Below are positions 24,191-33,084 of a stretch of 64,000 nt of DNA, in pieces (positions within the stretch are counted from its first letter, which is position 1; every line of letters starts with the position of its first letter). The stretch comes from an uncultured Acetatifactor sp. Lineage in GTDB: Bacteria > Bacillota > Clostridia > Lachnospirales > Lachnospiraceae. Location of the stretch: positions 19,201-83,200 of the forward strand of contig CAJTZD010000016.1 in assembly GCA_910584235.1 (NCBI GenBank). The letters are read 5' to 3'. The notes under the pieces were generated by a model. The model was not told the origin of the DNA. It saw only the letters and a list, made by a program, of their open reading frames with translations, and ran no database searches. Position numbers and translations under genes: made by a program.

Positions 24191-25723
24191 ATGAAAAAAT
24201 TTGGGAAAAAGCATACGAAAAATGTCAGGAAATGTCAGAGAACGGCAGGGAAAACAATGCGGAGCATAGAGGCGCTGGTTCTGGCGGCGGGACTGGCGGT
24301 ATCCCTCACGGCTTGCGGCGGAGACGCCGGGGACGGCGCAGGCGAGGGAGGAATGGAGGGGATTTCGCTGGGAGACGGTCCGGCTGCCGCAGGCGGAAGC
24401 GGCGCATCCGGGGACATAGCCGCAGAGGCCGGTAACAGCGCGGACAGCGGTACGGCATTCGGAGGAACTGCGGGAAGCAGCGGGCTGAAGTTTCTGTGCA
24501 CGGTGAATGAGGAGGGATGCCACACACAGAGCGGCTATTATTATATCGAAAAAGAGCAAAAAAAGCTTACGGACGGCAGCTACGGCTCCCATCTGATGTA
24601 CATGGACTTTGAGACCCTGCAGGAGGTATTCCTGTGCAGCAATGCCGGGTGTGGCCATGATTCGCCGGACTGTCCCTCCGTGCTCCCGCACGACGATTTC
24701 GAGCCTTATGGTACACTGATTTTTCCCTATCAGGGAAGTCTGTATCTGTTCAGCAAGCGACAGGATGACGATGGCTCCGCGCAGACAGAATTCATAGGGG
24801 GAGACGAGGCAGGCAATGTGGAGACCGAGGGTACCGCCAGTGTCCTGTACCGGGCGGGCTTAGACGGTACGAACAGAGAGAAAGTGTATACCTTTGACAC
24901 TTCCGTGACAGTGGAGGACTATGTATGCGGAGATGAGAGCGGCCTCTATTTGGTGACGAAGAGGCTGACCTCCGAACGGGACGGCGTAAATACCTATATC
25001 CATTCGGCGGAGCGGAAGCTGGTATTTTTGGACCCGGCCAAAGGGGAGCTGTCAGAGGTATGCTCCATGGACTTTGACGGCTATGTTTCCTGGAGAGTGG
25101 TGGGATGCTATGACCGAAATCTGGTGCTTCAGGGCACGGACTACGGCAGGGCTCTCTCGGACGCGGAGATGTTCTCGGATGATGATTATCCGGAACTGTA
25201 TAAGAATTCCAGTGAGGTATTCGCCTGCCTGAACATGGATAGCGGACAGCTTACGGAAAAGTATCGTGTAGACAATAGGGAACAGCGCTCATTCCTGTTC
25301 GCGGAAAACAAGCTTTATTATTCTATGTCAGATGAGAACAGCATAAAAGAGGTTAACCTGGACACCGGGGAGGAGAGGAGCGTTTACAGTGAGCCGGGCA
25401 GGTTCTATTATCTTTGCGGCATCATGGGGGAGAAGCTTTACTGTATGAACCTGGACGGCTCGGATAAAACCTATTATTATATCGACAGGAATACGGGGGA
25501 ACTATGCCATTCCGGGCTGGTAAATAAGAGCTTGGGATGGAGTCTGGAGTTTATGGCCGTTCTGGACAGAGACGTGCTTGTAGTCTATGATTATGAGGCC
25601 ACGCCCTCGGGAGGCGGCGCCTATGAGATCACTTTGTATCAGTACGGCCTGATCTCCCAGGAGGATTTGATGGCGGGCAATGACAATTTCCGCAAGATCA
25701 ATATGATAGGAAGAGGGTGGTAG
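24191..25723 (+). CDS. Putative lipoprotein, beta-propeller-like, two-component/ABC linked
   Basis: 510 residues from ATG 24191 (AAGGAGG ten bases upstream; an upstream in-frame start at 24104 is less likely). A long basic signal peptide ends with lipobox SLTAC, Cys42. It is followed by a Gly/Ala-rich low-complexity spacer to about residue 95. The rest contains recurrent short blades of the type YYYIDRNTGEL, LYYSMSDENSIKEVNLDTGEE and LYCMNLDGSDKTYYY, suggesting a DUF5050/propeller-like outer-surface domain. A CSNAGCGHDSPDCP cysteine cluster lies near residue 155. It is probably a sensor or substrate-capture protein for the adjoining exporter. Not recognised as a named family. Confidence 0.6.
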   Translation: MKKFGKKHTKNVRKCQRTAGKTMRSIEALVLAAGLAVSLTACGGDAGDGAGEGGMEGISLGDGPAAAGGSGASGDIAAEAGNSADSGTAFGGTAGSSGLKFLCTVNEEGCHTQSGYYYIEKEQKKLTDGSYGSHLMYMDFETLQEVFLCSNAGCGHDSPDCPSVLPHDDFEPYGTLIFPYQGSLYLFSKRQDDDGSAQTEFIGGDEAGNVETEGTASVLYRAGLDGTNREKVYTFDTSVTVEDYVCGDESGLYLVTKRLTSERDGVNTYIHSAERKLVFLDPAKGELSEVCSMDFDGYVSWRVVGCYDRNLVLQGTDYGRALSDAEMFSDDDYPELYKNSSEVFACLNMDSGQLTEKYRVDNREQRSFLFAENKLYYSMSDENSIKEVNLDTGEERSVYSEPGRFYYLCGIMGEKLYCMNLDGSDKTYYYIDRNTGELCHSGLVNKSLGWSLEFMAVLDRDVLVVYDYEATPSGGGAYEITLYQYGLISQEDLMAGNDNFRKINMIGRGW

Positions 25724-25726
25724 ACA

Positions 25727-26524
25727 TTGCTGGAGCTTTGCGGGATTACAAAACGATATGGAGATAAACTGGCCCTGGATCAGGTGTCCCTGACGCTGGA
25801 TGCGGGCATCTACGGGATGTTGGGGCCCAACGGGGCGGGCAAGTCCACCTTGATGAACATCATAACCGGCAACCGCAGGCCCACCCAGGGGCAGGTGAAG
25901 TGGGAGGGAAGGGAGATCGGCGCTTTGGGGGCGGCGTACAGAAGCCTCCTGGGCTATGCGCCCCAGCAGCAGGGACTTTACGACGGTTTTACGGGGCAAC
26001 GGTTCCTCTCCTACATGGCTGCGCTGAAAGGTATTCCCCGAAAGGCTCAGGGGGCGGAAATAGAGCGAGTGCTGGGCTATGTCAATCTCAAAGAGGCGGC
26101 TCGCCGTTTTCTGGGCTCCTATTCCGGCGGTATGAAGCAGCGTATCCTGATTGCCCAGGCCATGCTGGGGAATCCCAGGCTCCTGGTACTGGACGAGCCC
26201 ACGGCGGGGCTGGATCCCAGGGAGAGGGTGCGGATACGGGAGCGGATAGAGAGCCTGGCCGGAGAGCGCATTATTCTGGTGTCCACCCATGTGGTGTCGG
26301 ATATCGAGCCTATTGCAAAGGAGATTATTCTGATCAAGGCCGGGCGTATCCTGGACCGGGGTACGGTGGAGGGACTCTGTGAGAAGTACGGCTGCGGGTG
26401 CGGGGATGCGTGTGACAAAGAGGACGGCGGGGCACAGGGCGCCCGCGGGAAATACGGCAGCCTGGGAGGGCTGGAGGAGGTCTATATGCGGCTGTTCGGG
26501 GAGGAGGAGAGATGTTTCGGCTGA
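25727..26524 (+). CDS. ABC transporter ATP-binding protein
   Basis: 265-residue ATPase with Walker A LGPNGAGKSTLMN, signature GSYSGGMKQRILIAQ, Walker B LLVLDEPTAGLDP and His in STHVVSDIEPI. It starts with TTG at 25727, after GAGGGTGG, three bases behind the lipoprotein stop codon. The C-terminus carries an unusual Cys/Gly-rich insert (KYGCGCGDACDKEDGG). The permease gene overlaps its 3' end by 13 bases. It resembles the ECF-linked ATPase in this window in its motifs. Confidence 0.92.
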   Translation: MLELCGITKRYGDKLALDQVSLTLDAGIYGMLGPNGAGKSTLMNIITGNRRPTQGQVKWEGREIGALGAAYRSLLGYAPQQQGLYDGFTGQRFLSYMAALKGIPRKAQGAEIERVLGYVNLKEAARRFLGSYSGGMKQRILIAQAMLGNPRLLVLDEPTAGLDPRERVRIRERIESLAGERIILVSTHVVSDIEPIAKEIILIKAGRILDRGTVEGLCEKYGCGCGDACDKEDGGAQGARGKYGSLGGLEEVYMRLFGEEERCFG

Positions 26525-28791
26525 CGGGATTTGAACTTGGAAAGATATGGGGCAGGCGCAGCTTTTTTGTCGGCATCTGCGTCCTGCTGCTTATAAACGG
26601 ATTTCTGCTGTGGTATACCAATCTGACGGATGGGGAGCGCCCGCCCCTGTCCGCTTACCGGGTTTTTCAGGAGGAAATCTTTGGGATGACAGAGGCGGAG
26701 AAAGGGGCGTATGTCTCTGAATTTAAGGAAACCATGGACGGTTTGCGCCTTGTGGAGCAGGCGCTGATGCTGCAGGGGATAGCCGGGGAAATGGGCGAGG
26801 CCCTGCGGGCTCAGATCCAGGCAGAGTCTTCAGGGGTGTTCGAGGCATATCTGGATCTCTATCAGGGCGGGGCGTATCTGAGATTCACGGATTCTCTCTG
26901 GCAGGAGGGGATGCTCGCGGACGAGCTGTATGAGGAGTGGGAGAGCTGCGCGGATTACGGGGAATATCTGCTGTCTGTGCAGGAAAATAAAAATACATTG
27001 GGAAGCATTAAGCTCTTCGGCGGCACAACGGAATCGTCATTTTCTACCCGGAATGTAGAAAAAAGCGCCAGGGATTACGGGAAACTCACGGGGGAGGGGA
27101 CCCGGTGGATGCCCCAAAAGGCCGTCACCGGGTCCTGGGAGAATCTGTGGACAGATCTGCTGCTCATATTATCCGCGGCATTTTTTGTGGGATATCTGAT
27201 CCTGGAGGACAAGGAGAAGCAGCTATTCTATATTACCCGCAGTACTCCGAAAGGGATTGGGCCTGACATCCGGGCCAGGCTGGCGGCGCTTCTGATCCAC
27301 TGCATGGTCATGGCAGGGCTGTTCTATGGGGAGAATCTGCTGTTTTACGGCCATGAGGCAGGCTTCGGGGACTTGTCCGCAAGCCTCCAGTCCCTTGCGG
27401 CTTACAGGGAGAGCTGCCTGCCGATCAGCATCCGGCAGTATCTGGTCCTGTCTGTGCTCACAAAGGGTCTTGTGCTCTTTGGCTTTGGGACAGTACTGGC
27501 AGCGGTCTCTATGGCATCCGTACGGCCTTTTTTGCCATTTATGGCAGGGGGAATCTGGTATGGAGGGAGCTGCGCGCTGTATGCGGGGATTCCCGCGGCC
27601 TCTAAGGGAGCGGTGTTCAAATATCTGAATCTGGCGGGCTGCCTGCGGACGGAGAAGCTGTACGGGGCTTACCTGAACCTCAATGTGCTGGGACGGCCCC
27701 TGTCCAGGATGTGGCTTGCGCTGGGGCTATTGGCGCTGACAATTGTGACAGGAGTGTCATGCTGCCTGATCCTGTTTATCAAGGGGGAGTCTTTTACGCT
27801 CCGGGGCAGGCGCTATATCCGGCTGCTGCCGTTTCGGCCCTCGGGCAGTCTGCTTTTCCATGAGGGCATGAAGATCCTTGTAATGAACCGGGCGGCGCTG
27901 GTGCTGCTGGCATTCGGGCTTTTGATCGGCGGGCGGGATTTGTCCCGGAAATACAATCTGTCCGTGCAGGAGCAATACTATCAAAGCATTATGCTGGAGC
28001 TGGAAGGGGGGCTGACAGAGGAAAAGGAGGCGCTGGTACTGGCGGAGGACGCCAGGTACGCGGAGGCTTTTGAAGAGATCCGCCGGATCGATGAATTGGT
28101 TTCGGAGGGAGAGATGGAGGAGGGCGCGGCGGAGGACATGAAATCCCGTTGGTATGCGGTGACGGCTTTCTACCCGGCCTTTTCAAGAGTTTGGCAGCAG
28201 TATGAGAATATCCGCGAAAGCGGCGGCAATTTTATCTATGATACAGGCTATCTGTATCTGTTCGGGGTGAGGGGAGATGGGTTTCGGACAGACTTTTTGC
28301 TGCTTGGATTTGGGATGATTCTGGCCTTTGGGGGCGCCATGGCCATGGAGGACAGGAAAGGCGCCTGGAACCTGCTGGGCGCTACCCGGCGGGGAAAGTC
28401 CGGAATTTTGAGGAACAAGACCATAGTGTGCACGTTGGGAGCGGCCCTGCTGTCTTTGGTTCCTTTTGTGTGCAGAGCGGTCAGCATCTCGGCGAATTTT
28501 CCCCTGGGAGGGTTCCGCTTTCCGGCGGCGACGATTCCCTATTGCCGCGGACTTCCGGGCTGGCTGTCCGTGGGAGGGCTGGCCGCGGTCATGTGTCTGT
28601 CCCAGGCGCTGGTATGCGCCGGGGCGACGCTTCTTGTGCTGCTGCTTTCCTACTGGCGAAAAGATGCCTTACAGGCTTATTTGCTGGGGGTCGTAGTTCT
28701 GACAGTACCGTTGGTGCTTGGAATGTGGGGGCTGGGCTTTGCGGAGGGATTGTCCCTTTATCCGCTCTATGCCTGGACGGCAGGACTGTGA
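26512..28791 (+). CDS. Large ABC exporter membrane protein of the two-component operon
   Basis: 759 residues, roughly twice an ordinary ABC-2 permease. It looks like two halves: TM1 (about 15-35), a long outer segment (40-210) and a membrane bundle to about 430, then a second unit beginning near SLLFHEGMKILVMNRAALVLL with another outer segment and membrane bundle. GGAGGAGAG precedes the ATG. The layout suggests a fused dimeric permease partnering the upstream ATPase. The substrate is unknown. The 3' end overlaps the convergent GGDEF gene by 25 bases. Confidence 0.78.
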   Translation: MFRLTGFELGKIWGRRSFFVGICVLLLINGFLLWYTNLTDGERPPLSAYRVFQEEIFGMTEAEKGAYVSEFKETMDGLRLVEQALMLQGIAGEMGEALRAQIQAESSGVFEAYLDLYQGGAYLRFTDSLWQEGMLADELYEEWESCADYGEYLLSVQENKNTLGSIKLFGGTTESSFSTRNVEKSARDYGKLTGEGTRWMPQKAVTGSWENLWTDLLLILSAAFFVGYLILEDKEKQLFYITRSTPKGIGPDIRARLAALLIHCMVMAGLFYGENLLFYGHEAGFGDLSASLQSLAAYRESCLPISIRQYLVLSVLTKGLVLFGFGTVLAAVSMASVRPFLPFMAGGIWYGGSCALYAGIPAASKGAVFKYLNLAGCLRTEKLYGAYLNLNVLGRPLSRMWLALGLLALTIVTGVSCCLILFIKGESFTLRGRRYIRLLPFRPSGSLLFHEGMKILVMNRAALVLLAFGLLIGGRDLSRKYNLSVQEQYYQSIMLELEGGLTEEKEALVLAEDARYAEAFEEIRRIDELVSEGEMEEGAAEDMKSRWYAVTAFYPAFSRVWQQYENIRESGGNFIYDTGYLYLFGVRGDGFRTDFLLLGFGMILAFGGAMAMEDRKGAWNLLGATRRGKSGILRNKTIVCTLGAALLSLVPFVCRAVSISANFPLGGFRFPAATIPYCRGLPGWLSVGGLAAVMCLSQALVCAGATLLVLLLSYWRKDALQAYLLGVVVLTVPLVLGMWGLGFAEGLSLYPLYAWTAGL

Positions 28792-29711
28792 GGCGGCCTT
28801 TCCTGCCATTCCTCTTTGCCGGCATCGGACCATACCACCATGTTCCGGCCGTTATGTTTGGCCTTGTAGAGCATATTGTCCGCGACTTTTAAGTAATCTT
28901 CATAGGAATCTCCGTCTTTTGGCAGGAGCGTGACGCCGCCCACGCTGATGGTGACCCAGGGGGAGACGGACGGGTCGTGGGGGATGTGCAGATCCTCCAC
29001 TGCCTGGCGGATGGATTTTAAAAAGGAAAAGGCGGACGGGGCGTCATTGCCGATGAGGATTGCCACGAATTCCTCTCCGCCGTAACGACCGAAAAAGTCC
29101 GTGGAGCGCTGAAGAAAAGACGATGCTGTCTTCGCCACGGCGGAAATGACTTTATCCCCTGCGGGATGGCCGAATGTGTCATTGTATACTTTGAATTTAT
29201 CTATGTCAAACATGCACACAGAGAAAGTCAGCCCCAGTCTGGTGGCCTCCCGCCATTTCAGGATGCTTTCGTCCTCGTAGCGGCGTCTGTTGGCCACGCC
29301 GGTAAGCTGGTCTATGGTAGCCATCTGCATGAACTGCATCTGGTAATGGTGCAGCTTGATATGGATGCTTGCTCTTGCCCTGACGGTGATAGGGCTGAAT
29401 GGTTTGGTGATGTAGTCCACGGCCCCTAAAGTAAGCCCTTTTTCCTCGTGCTGGACATCCGCCAGCCCGCTGACCAAGATCACGGGCGTATGTCTGGTGA
29501 GCGCGGTTTCCTGAAATCTGCGAAGCAGGGAAAAGCCGTCCACATCGGGCATGATGATATCCAGGAAAATCAGGGAAAAGGCTTCGCCCTTGGCCTTGCG
29601 GAATCCGTCCTCCCCCGACAGGCATATGGTAACTTCATAGTCCGCGGTCAGTATGGATTTCAGGTACTCGGCCTGGGCCCGGCTGTCTTCGATGATCAAT
29701 ATTTTATCCAT
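28767..29711 (-). CDS. Response regulator-diguanylate cyclase (REC-GGDEF)
   Basis: Makes cyclic di-GMP from two GTP when phosphorylated. 314 residues: receiver 1-118 with phosphoacceptor Asp51 (LIFLDIIMPD) and Lys in YITKPFSP; GGDEF domain about 130-295 with active site GGEEF 211-215. A PleD-like inhibitory I-site RxxD lies at 202-205, so product inhibition is expected. AGGAG-like GGCAGAGGAG precedes the start. It sits 21 bases after the multi-PAS gene on the same strand, forming a signalling pair. No EAL domain or c-di-GMP riboswitch was seen in the window. Confidence 0.93.
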   Translation of the reverse strand: MDKILIIEDSRAQAEYLKSILTADYEVTICLSGEDGFRKAKGEAFSLIFLDIIMPDVDGFSLLRRFQETALTRHTPVILVSGLADVQHEEKGLTLGAVDYITKPFSPITVRARASIHIKLHHYQMQFMQMATIDQLTGVANRRRYEDESILKWREATRLGLTFSVCMFDIDKFKVYNDTFGHPAGDKVISAVAKTASSFLQRSTDFFGRYGGEEFVAILIGNDAPSAFSFLKSIRQAVEDLHIPHDPSVSPWVTISVGGVTLLPKDGDSYEDYLKVADNMLYKAKHNGRNMVVWSDAGKEEWQERPPHSPAVQA

Positions 29712-29732
29712 AACTCCTCTGCCTCCGTTTTC

Positions 29733-31694
29733 TTATTTCCGGTTCTGGTGCTGCATGGTCTGCGTGATATCCTGGGCCACATATACGGCGGTTTTCGGCA
29801 GGTCGTTTTCCCCGATCTGCGCCAGCACCACCGTGGCGCGGACCCACTCGTAATCCTTGTCTGCGGGATTCTCCGGAAGCTTGCGGTAGATGGACGACAC
29901 GTAGGGCTGCCACCAGCGCAGGCTCTGAAGTAAATTGGACATATCCATGACTTTCAGGTAGTCCTCCCGGTCTTCCGGGTGGATGAAATTCTCCGCATAG
30001 ACCTGCAGGGCGGCCGTGCAGCTTACTTCGCTGCCCAGCACGTCTCCGGCTTTCCCCAGCTTTGTGACTGCGCGGAAAGTATCCTGCTCTATGTCTATGT
30101 AATAGGTGGAGAAGAAGAGACTGCTTAAGCTGCTGATAATATAAGCCCGGTCCTGCATGGCCCGCAGCCTTTCATTCTCCTTACTTTTTTCATCCGTAAT
30201 ATCGTGTCCTAAAATATTGACTACAATCCTGCCGTTCTGACGGCTGTAGATAATATGCTGCTCCAGCCAGCGGGGAGGCGTATCTTTGGTGCGGTACTGG
30301 CAGATCTCTTCCGCGTAATTTTCCGTGGCTCGGGCCTTTTCCCGCAGATGCTCCAAGGACATCATGCCGGAGTAATGAATCATGTCCTCCGGATACAGCC
30401 GGGGAAGCAGCAATTGGGTATAATAGTTGTAATCGCCTACCATGGCGTCTTTCAGCTCCGAGGAGCTGTCCAGGTAGATGCGTTCGCACTGGCCGTTTTC
30501 CAGATTTACCGTTGTCATCGTGCTGAACCGGGATTTGAGGATGGCGGCGATCTGCATATCGTGTTTGCTGTGGGCCAGCTCTTTGCGGATCTGCTCATCC
30601 ATGTTCTCCATGGAAATCACTGCCTGATGGCAGGAGCCGTGTTCCGCGCTCAGATGGGCTGTTACGGAAATGTAGCGGTAGGCGCCGCCGATCTCCCATT
30701 GGCAGAGAAGTTCTGTCTCCTGTTCTCCCGACTCTTTCGCCTTAAGGAGGCTGGCTTTTGAGAACTTTGTCCGAAATGCGTCCTGATAGGCAGGGTGAAG
30801 CCTTTCTATGATCTGTTCCTGTATAAAATCATCCCAGACAAGGGAATCCGAAAAACGTGCTTTCGGATCGCGTCCCTCTTCCCGAATGGGATCTACAATG
30901 CCGGAATCCAGATGGATAGCGTAGATGCCGAAGCTTTGCTCGCTTACGGCCAGGAGAGCGTTCCGGCTGCGGACATTGCCCTCCTCCCGCTCTAGCCCCT
31001 CCCGCATGGTGTCATGCACATCTTTAACGCAGAACATGGCAGTTTGATTCTCTTCACTATAGTCAAAGGCCGGAACCACTTCCACCAGATTCCAGCGGAA
31101 CTCCTGTTCATAGAGACGGCGGTAAATGCAGGTCAGTATGGATTTGCTCCCGCTGAGGGCATTGCGCAGATGGTTTATGTCGGTAAAGGCCCGGAAGCGT
31201 GCCACATCCTCAGGATGGACCATGCCGCTGCCGGCCAGATTCTCGAATTCCCGGGAGAGATTTTCCGTGCCCTGTCTGGACAGCCATGTGGCGCCGTCGA
31301 ATTTCAAGACATCGTAACGGTTCCGGCCCAGATCCAGGCGCAGGATTTTGCGGTATACATAACCGGAAGATTCTATGCGGGGCGTCACGCTGACAACGAA
31401 TGCCGGAATGGTATCTTTCCAGAGCATCCGGGTGGCCACCATGTCCACTACCCCGCCGAAAGTGGCGTTGTAGCTAAGGGAACGGCTTTCCTGCCTGTCC
31501 TGAATGGTCAGCAGGGGGCAGTTGACGCAGGAACCCGTCCATACCTCGTGACAGGTCAGCCCCAAGCGTACCTCAGGGGACACGGTCCGCACTCTCTTGT
31601 TGAAATACAACAGACTGTGATTATCCTGCCGGATGACATAGATGGCCGTCTCCGGCATACTGTTCAAGATGATTTCGTAATCTTTGCTTTCCAA
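29733..31694 (-). CDS. Multi-PAS sensor protein without output domain
   Basis: 653 residues of consecutive PAS-like domains (N-terminal PETAIYVIRQDNHSLLYFN, further units around residues 120-230, 245-370, 385-505 and 520-650 ending AVYVAQDITQTMQ). No kinase, GGDEF, EAL or HTH domain is present and no membrane segment is evident. A Cys-rich CHEVWTGSCVNCP lies near residue 50. It starts with TTG eight bases after AAGGGGG. It is co-directional with the REC-GGDEF gene directly downstream, so it probably tunes that protein or a distant kinase. The ligand is unknown. Confidence 0.75.
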   Translation of the reverse strand: MESKDYEIILNSMPETAIYVIRQDNHSLLYFNKRVRTVSPEVRLGLTCHEVWTGSCVNCPLLTIQDRQESRSLSYNATFGGVVDMVATRMLWKDTIPAFVVSVTPRIESSGYVYRKILRLDLGRNRYDVLKFDGATWLSRQGTENLSREFENLAGSGMVHPEDVARFRAFTDINHLRNALSGSKSILTCIYRRLYEQEFRWNLVEVVPAFDYSEENQTAMFCVKDVHDTMREGLEREEGNVRSRNALLAVSEQSFGIYAIHLDSGIVDPIREEGRDPKARFSDSLVWDDFIQEQIIERLHPAYQDAFRTKFSKASLLKAKESGEQETELLCQWEIGGAYRYISVTAHLSAEHGSCHQAVISMENMDEQIRKELAHSKHDMQIAAILKSRFSTMTTVNLENGQCERIYLDSSSELKDAMVGDYNYYTQLLLPRLYPEDMIHYSGMMSLEHLREKARATENYAEEICQYRTKDTPPRWLEQHIIYSRQNGRIVVNILGHDITDEKSKENERLRAMQDRAYIISSLSSLFFSTYYIDIEQDTFRAVTKLGKAGDVLGSEVSCTAALQVYAENFIHPEDREDYLKVMDMSNLLQSLRWWQPYVSSIYRKLPENPADKDYEWVRATVVLAQIGENDLPKTAVYVAQDITQTMQHQNRK

Positions 31695-31746
31695 AAGTCA
31701 ATCCCCCTTACGCACCGCGGCGACAGACGGCGTCTATACCAGATAT

Positions 31747-31774
31747 AAAAAAGAAAAGCCTCTGTTCAAGGCTT
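31747..31774 (-). terminator. Terminator hairpin inside the leader of the multi-PAS gene
   Basis: Minus strand: AAGCCT (31774-31769), loop, AGGCTT (31761-31756), then TTCTTTTTT. It lies between the promoter at 31808-31836 and the start codon at 31694, so it is an attenuator candidate. It could instead be a leftover terminator of the AraC gene further right. Confidence 0.55.
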
Positions 31775-31807
31775 TATAGGACTTAGTCTCACTACACATT
31801 ATAGTTT

Positions 31808-31836
31808 ATAATAAAGAATAATAATTGGATTGTCAA
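31808..31836 (-). promoter_or_regulatory. Promoter of the multi-PAS/GGDEF operon
   Basis: Minus strand: TTGACA (31836-31831), 17 bases, TATTAT (31813-31808). Confidence 0.6.
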
Positions 31837-31968
31837 GCAGTAAATCGGCAGACACAGGATGGGAAGAGGCTCCGCAAGGCGTTTTCGTGGGTATTTTGCA
31901 AGAATAAGCCCAAGCAATCGCTTCGATTGCTTTGACAGCCGGTTTTCCGGGCGCGGGCCGGGCGGTTT

Positions 31969-32832
31969 TCAGGAAGAGCGGCCCAGAGGGTCGAGACGGT
32001 ACTCAGTGGGCGTCATGCCTGTGATCTTCTTGAAATGGGCTATGAAATGATTCACATTTTCATAGCCGGTTTCGTAGCTGATTTCATGGATTTTAAGGTT
32101 AGTCTCAACTAACAGGCTTTTGGCGGCCTGTATGCGCACGCGGTGCAGATATTGCAGCGGGGAGGTCTGATAGCAGCTTTTGAATTCCCGGCAGAGGCGG
32201 TAGCGGCTCACCTGGTATTCCCGCTCCAGATCTGCCAGGCGGAAGCTTTCGTAATAATGGGTTTCCAGCCGGGATTTGAGATCTGCCAGATAAGGAGGAA
32301 TTCTCTCCCCGGGAACCAGGGATTCCAAAGTCAGCCCGGAGAGGAGCTGTGTGAGCAGCATATGACAGAGCACGGGATGGGAATCTGTCTGCTCGAACAG
32401 GGGGGAGAACTCACCCGAACGGCAGAGAGCGGAGGGAATCCGCCGCAGCGGCGCGTCCTGTGCCAGATGGCGGGAAAAGTAGGCTCCGCCGGGGCCGTCG
32501 AAATGGAGCAGTTCGTATTCAGCCCCGCTTCGCACGATGATCCGGCAGGTGGATTGGCCGGGGAAAAGGTAGAGGCCGTGTTCCGCCAAAGTGACGGAAC
32601 GCTCCGAGGGGAGGACGGTAAAGGACAGGGCGCCGGACTTTAAACGCAGTAGCCCCAGCCCCGGATGCTCCGAAATATAATAGGAAAGGGGGCCCTTGAT
32701 GCAGCTGCACTCCAGGGCCAGGCGGTAAAGGAAAGAGCAGGTCAGCTCCGGGTCCGGATGGAAAAGGGTCAGGCTGATTCCCTGCCCGGACAGCAGGGCC
32801 GGGTCCGGGGTATAGGATTCGGCTATAGTCAT
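31969..32832 (-). CDS. AraC family transcriptional regulator
   Basis: 287 residues. The N-terminal cupin-like sensor (about 20-150) has LYLFPGQSTCRIIVRSG. The C-terminal double HTH (about 185-285) has FRLADLEREYQVSRYRLCREF and KIHEISYETGYENVNHFIAHF, then KKITGMTPTEYR. AAAGGAG precedes the ATG. It is divergent from the epimerase/phosphorylase genes to its right; the 30-bp palindrome at 32961-32990 lies between them. It is therefore a plausible regulator of beta-mannoside use, though palindromes are not typical AraC sites. Confidence 0.9.
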   Translation of the reverse strand: MTIAESYTPDPALLSGQGISLTLFHPDPELTCSFLYRLALECSCIKGPLSYYISEHPGLGLLRLKSGALSFTVLPSERSVTLAEHGLYLFPGQSTCRIIVRSGAEYELLHFDGPGGAYFSRHLAQDAPLRRIPSALCRSGEFSPLFEQTDSHPVLCHMLLTQLLSGLTLESLVPGERIPPYLADLKSRLETHYYESFRLADLEREYQVSRYRLCREFKSCYQTSPLQYLHRVRIQAAKSLLVETNLKIHEISYETGYENVNHFIAHFKKITGMTPTEYRLDPLGRSS

Positions 32833-32960
32833 AAGGGTTCTCCTTTACAGGGCGCTTAAAATTAAGTAAAAATTTAATCTGATACACTAAGCCCTAAGAT
32901 TCCATTATAAATGAATAAAGCCTGGAAAAACATTGGCAAATGCTCTGAAAAAATCGGCTG

Positions 32961-32990
32961 TTTATTGTGGAAATAGATTTCCACAATAAA
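32961..32990. promoter_or_regulatory. 30-bp near-continuous palindrome between AraC and epimerase genes
   Basis: TTTATTGTGGAAAT (32961-32974) and ATTTCCACAATAAA (32977-32990) are perfect inverted copies separated by AG. There is no T-run and the sequence is AT-rich intergenic, so an operator or cruciform is more likely than a terminator. Confidence 0.7.
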
Positions 32991-33084
32991 TATATATAAA
33001 ATACAAGAATCATTAATGACTTGATTAATAAAATAAGTTAATAATATCATTAGAAATTAATTGCAATACGGAAAGGGGGAAAAC

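Noticed and set aside
31756..31774. c-di-GMP riboswitch in the leader of the PAS/GGDEF operon
   Set aside because: The leader before the hairpin is only about 30 bases and has neither GEMM-I nor GEMM-II conserved sequences.
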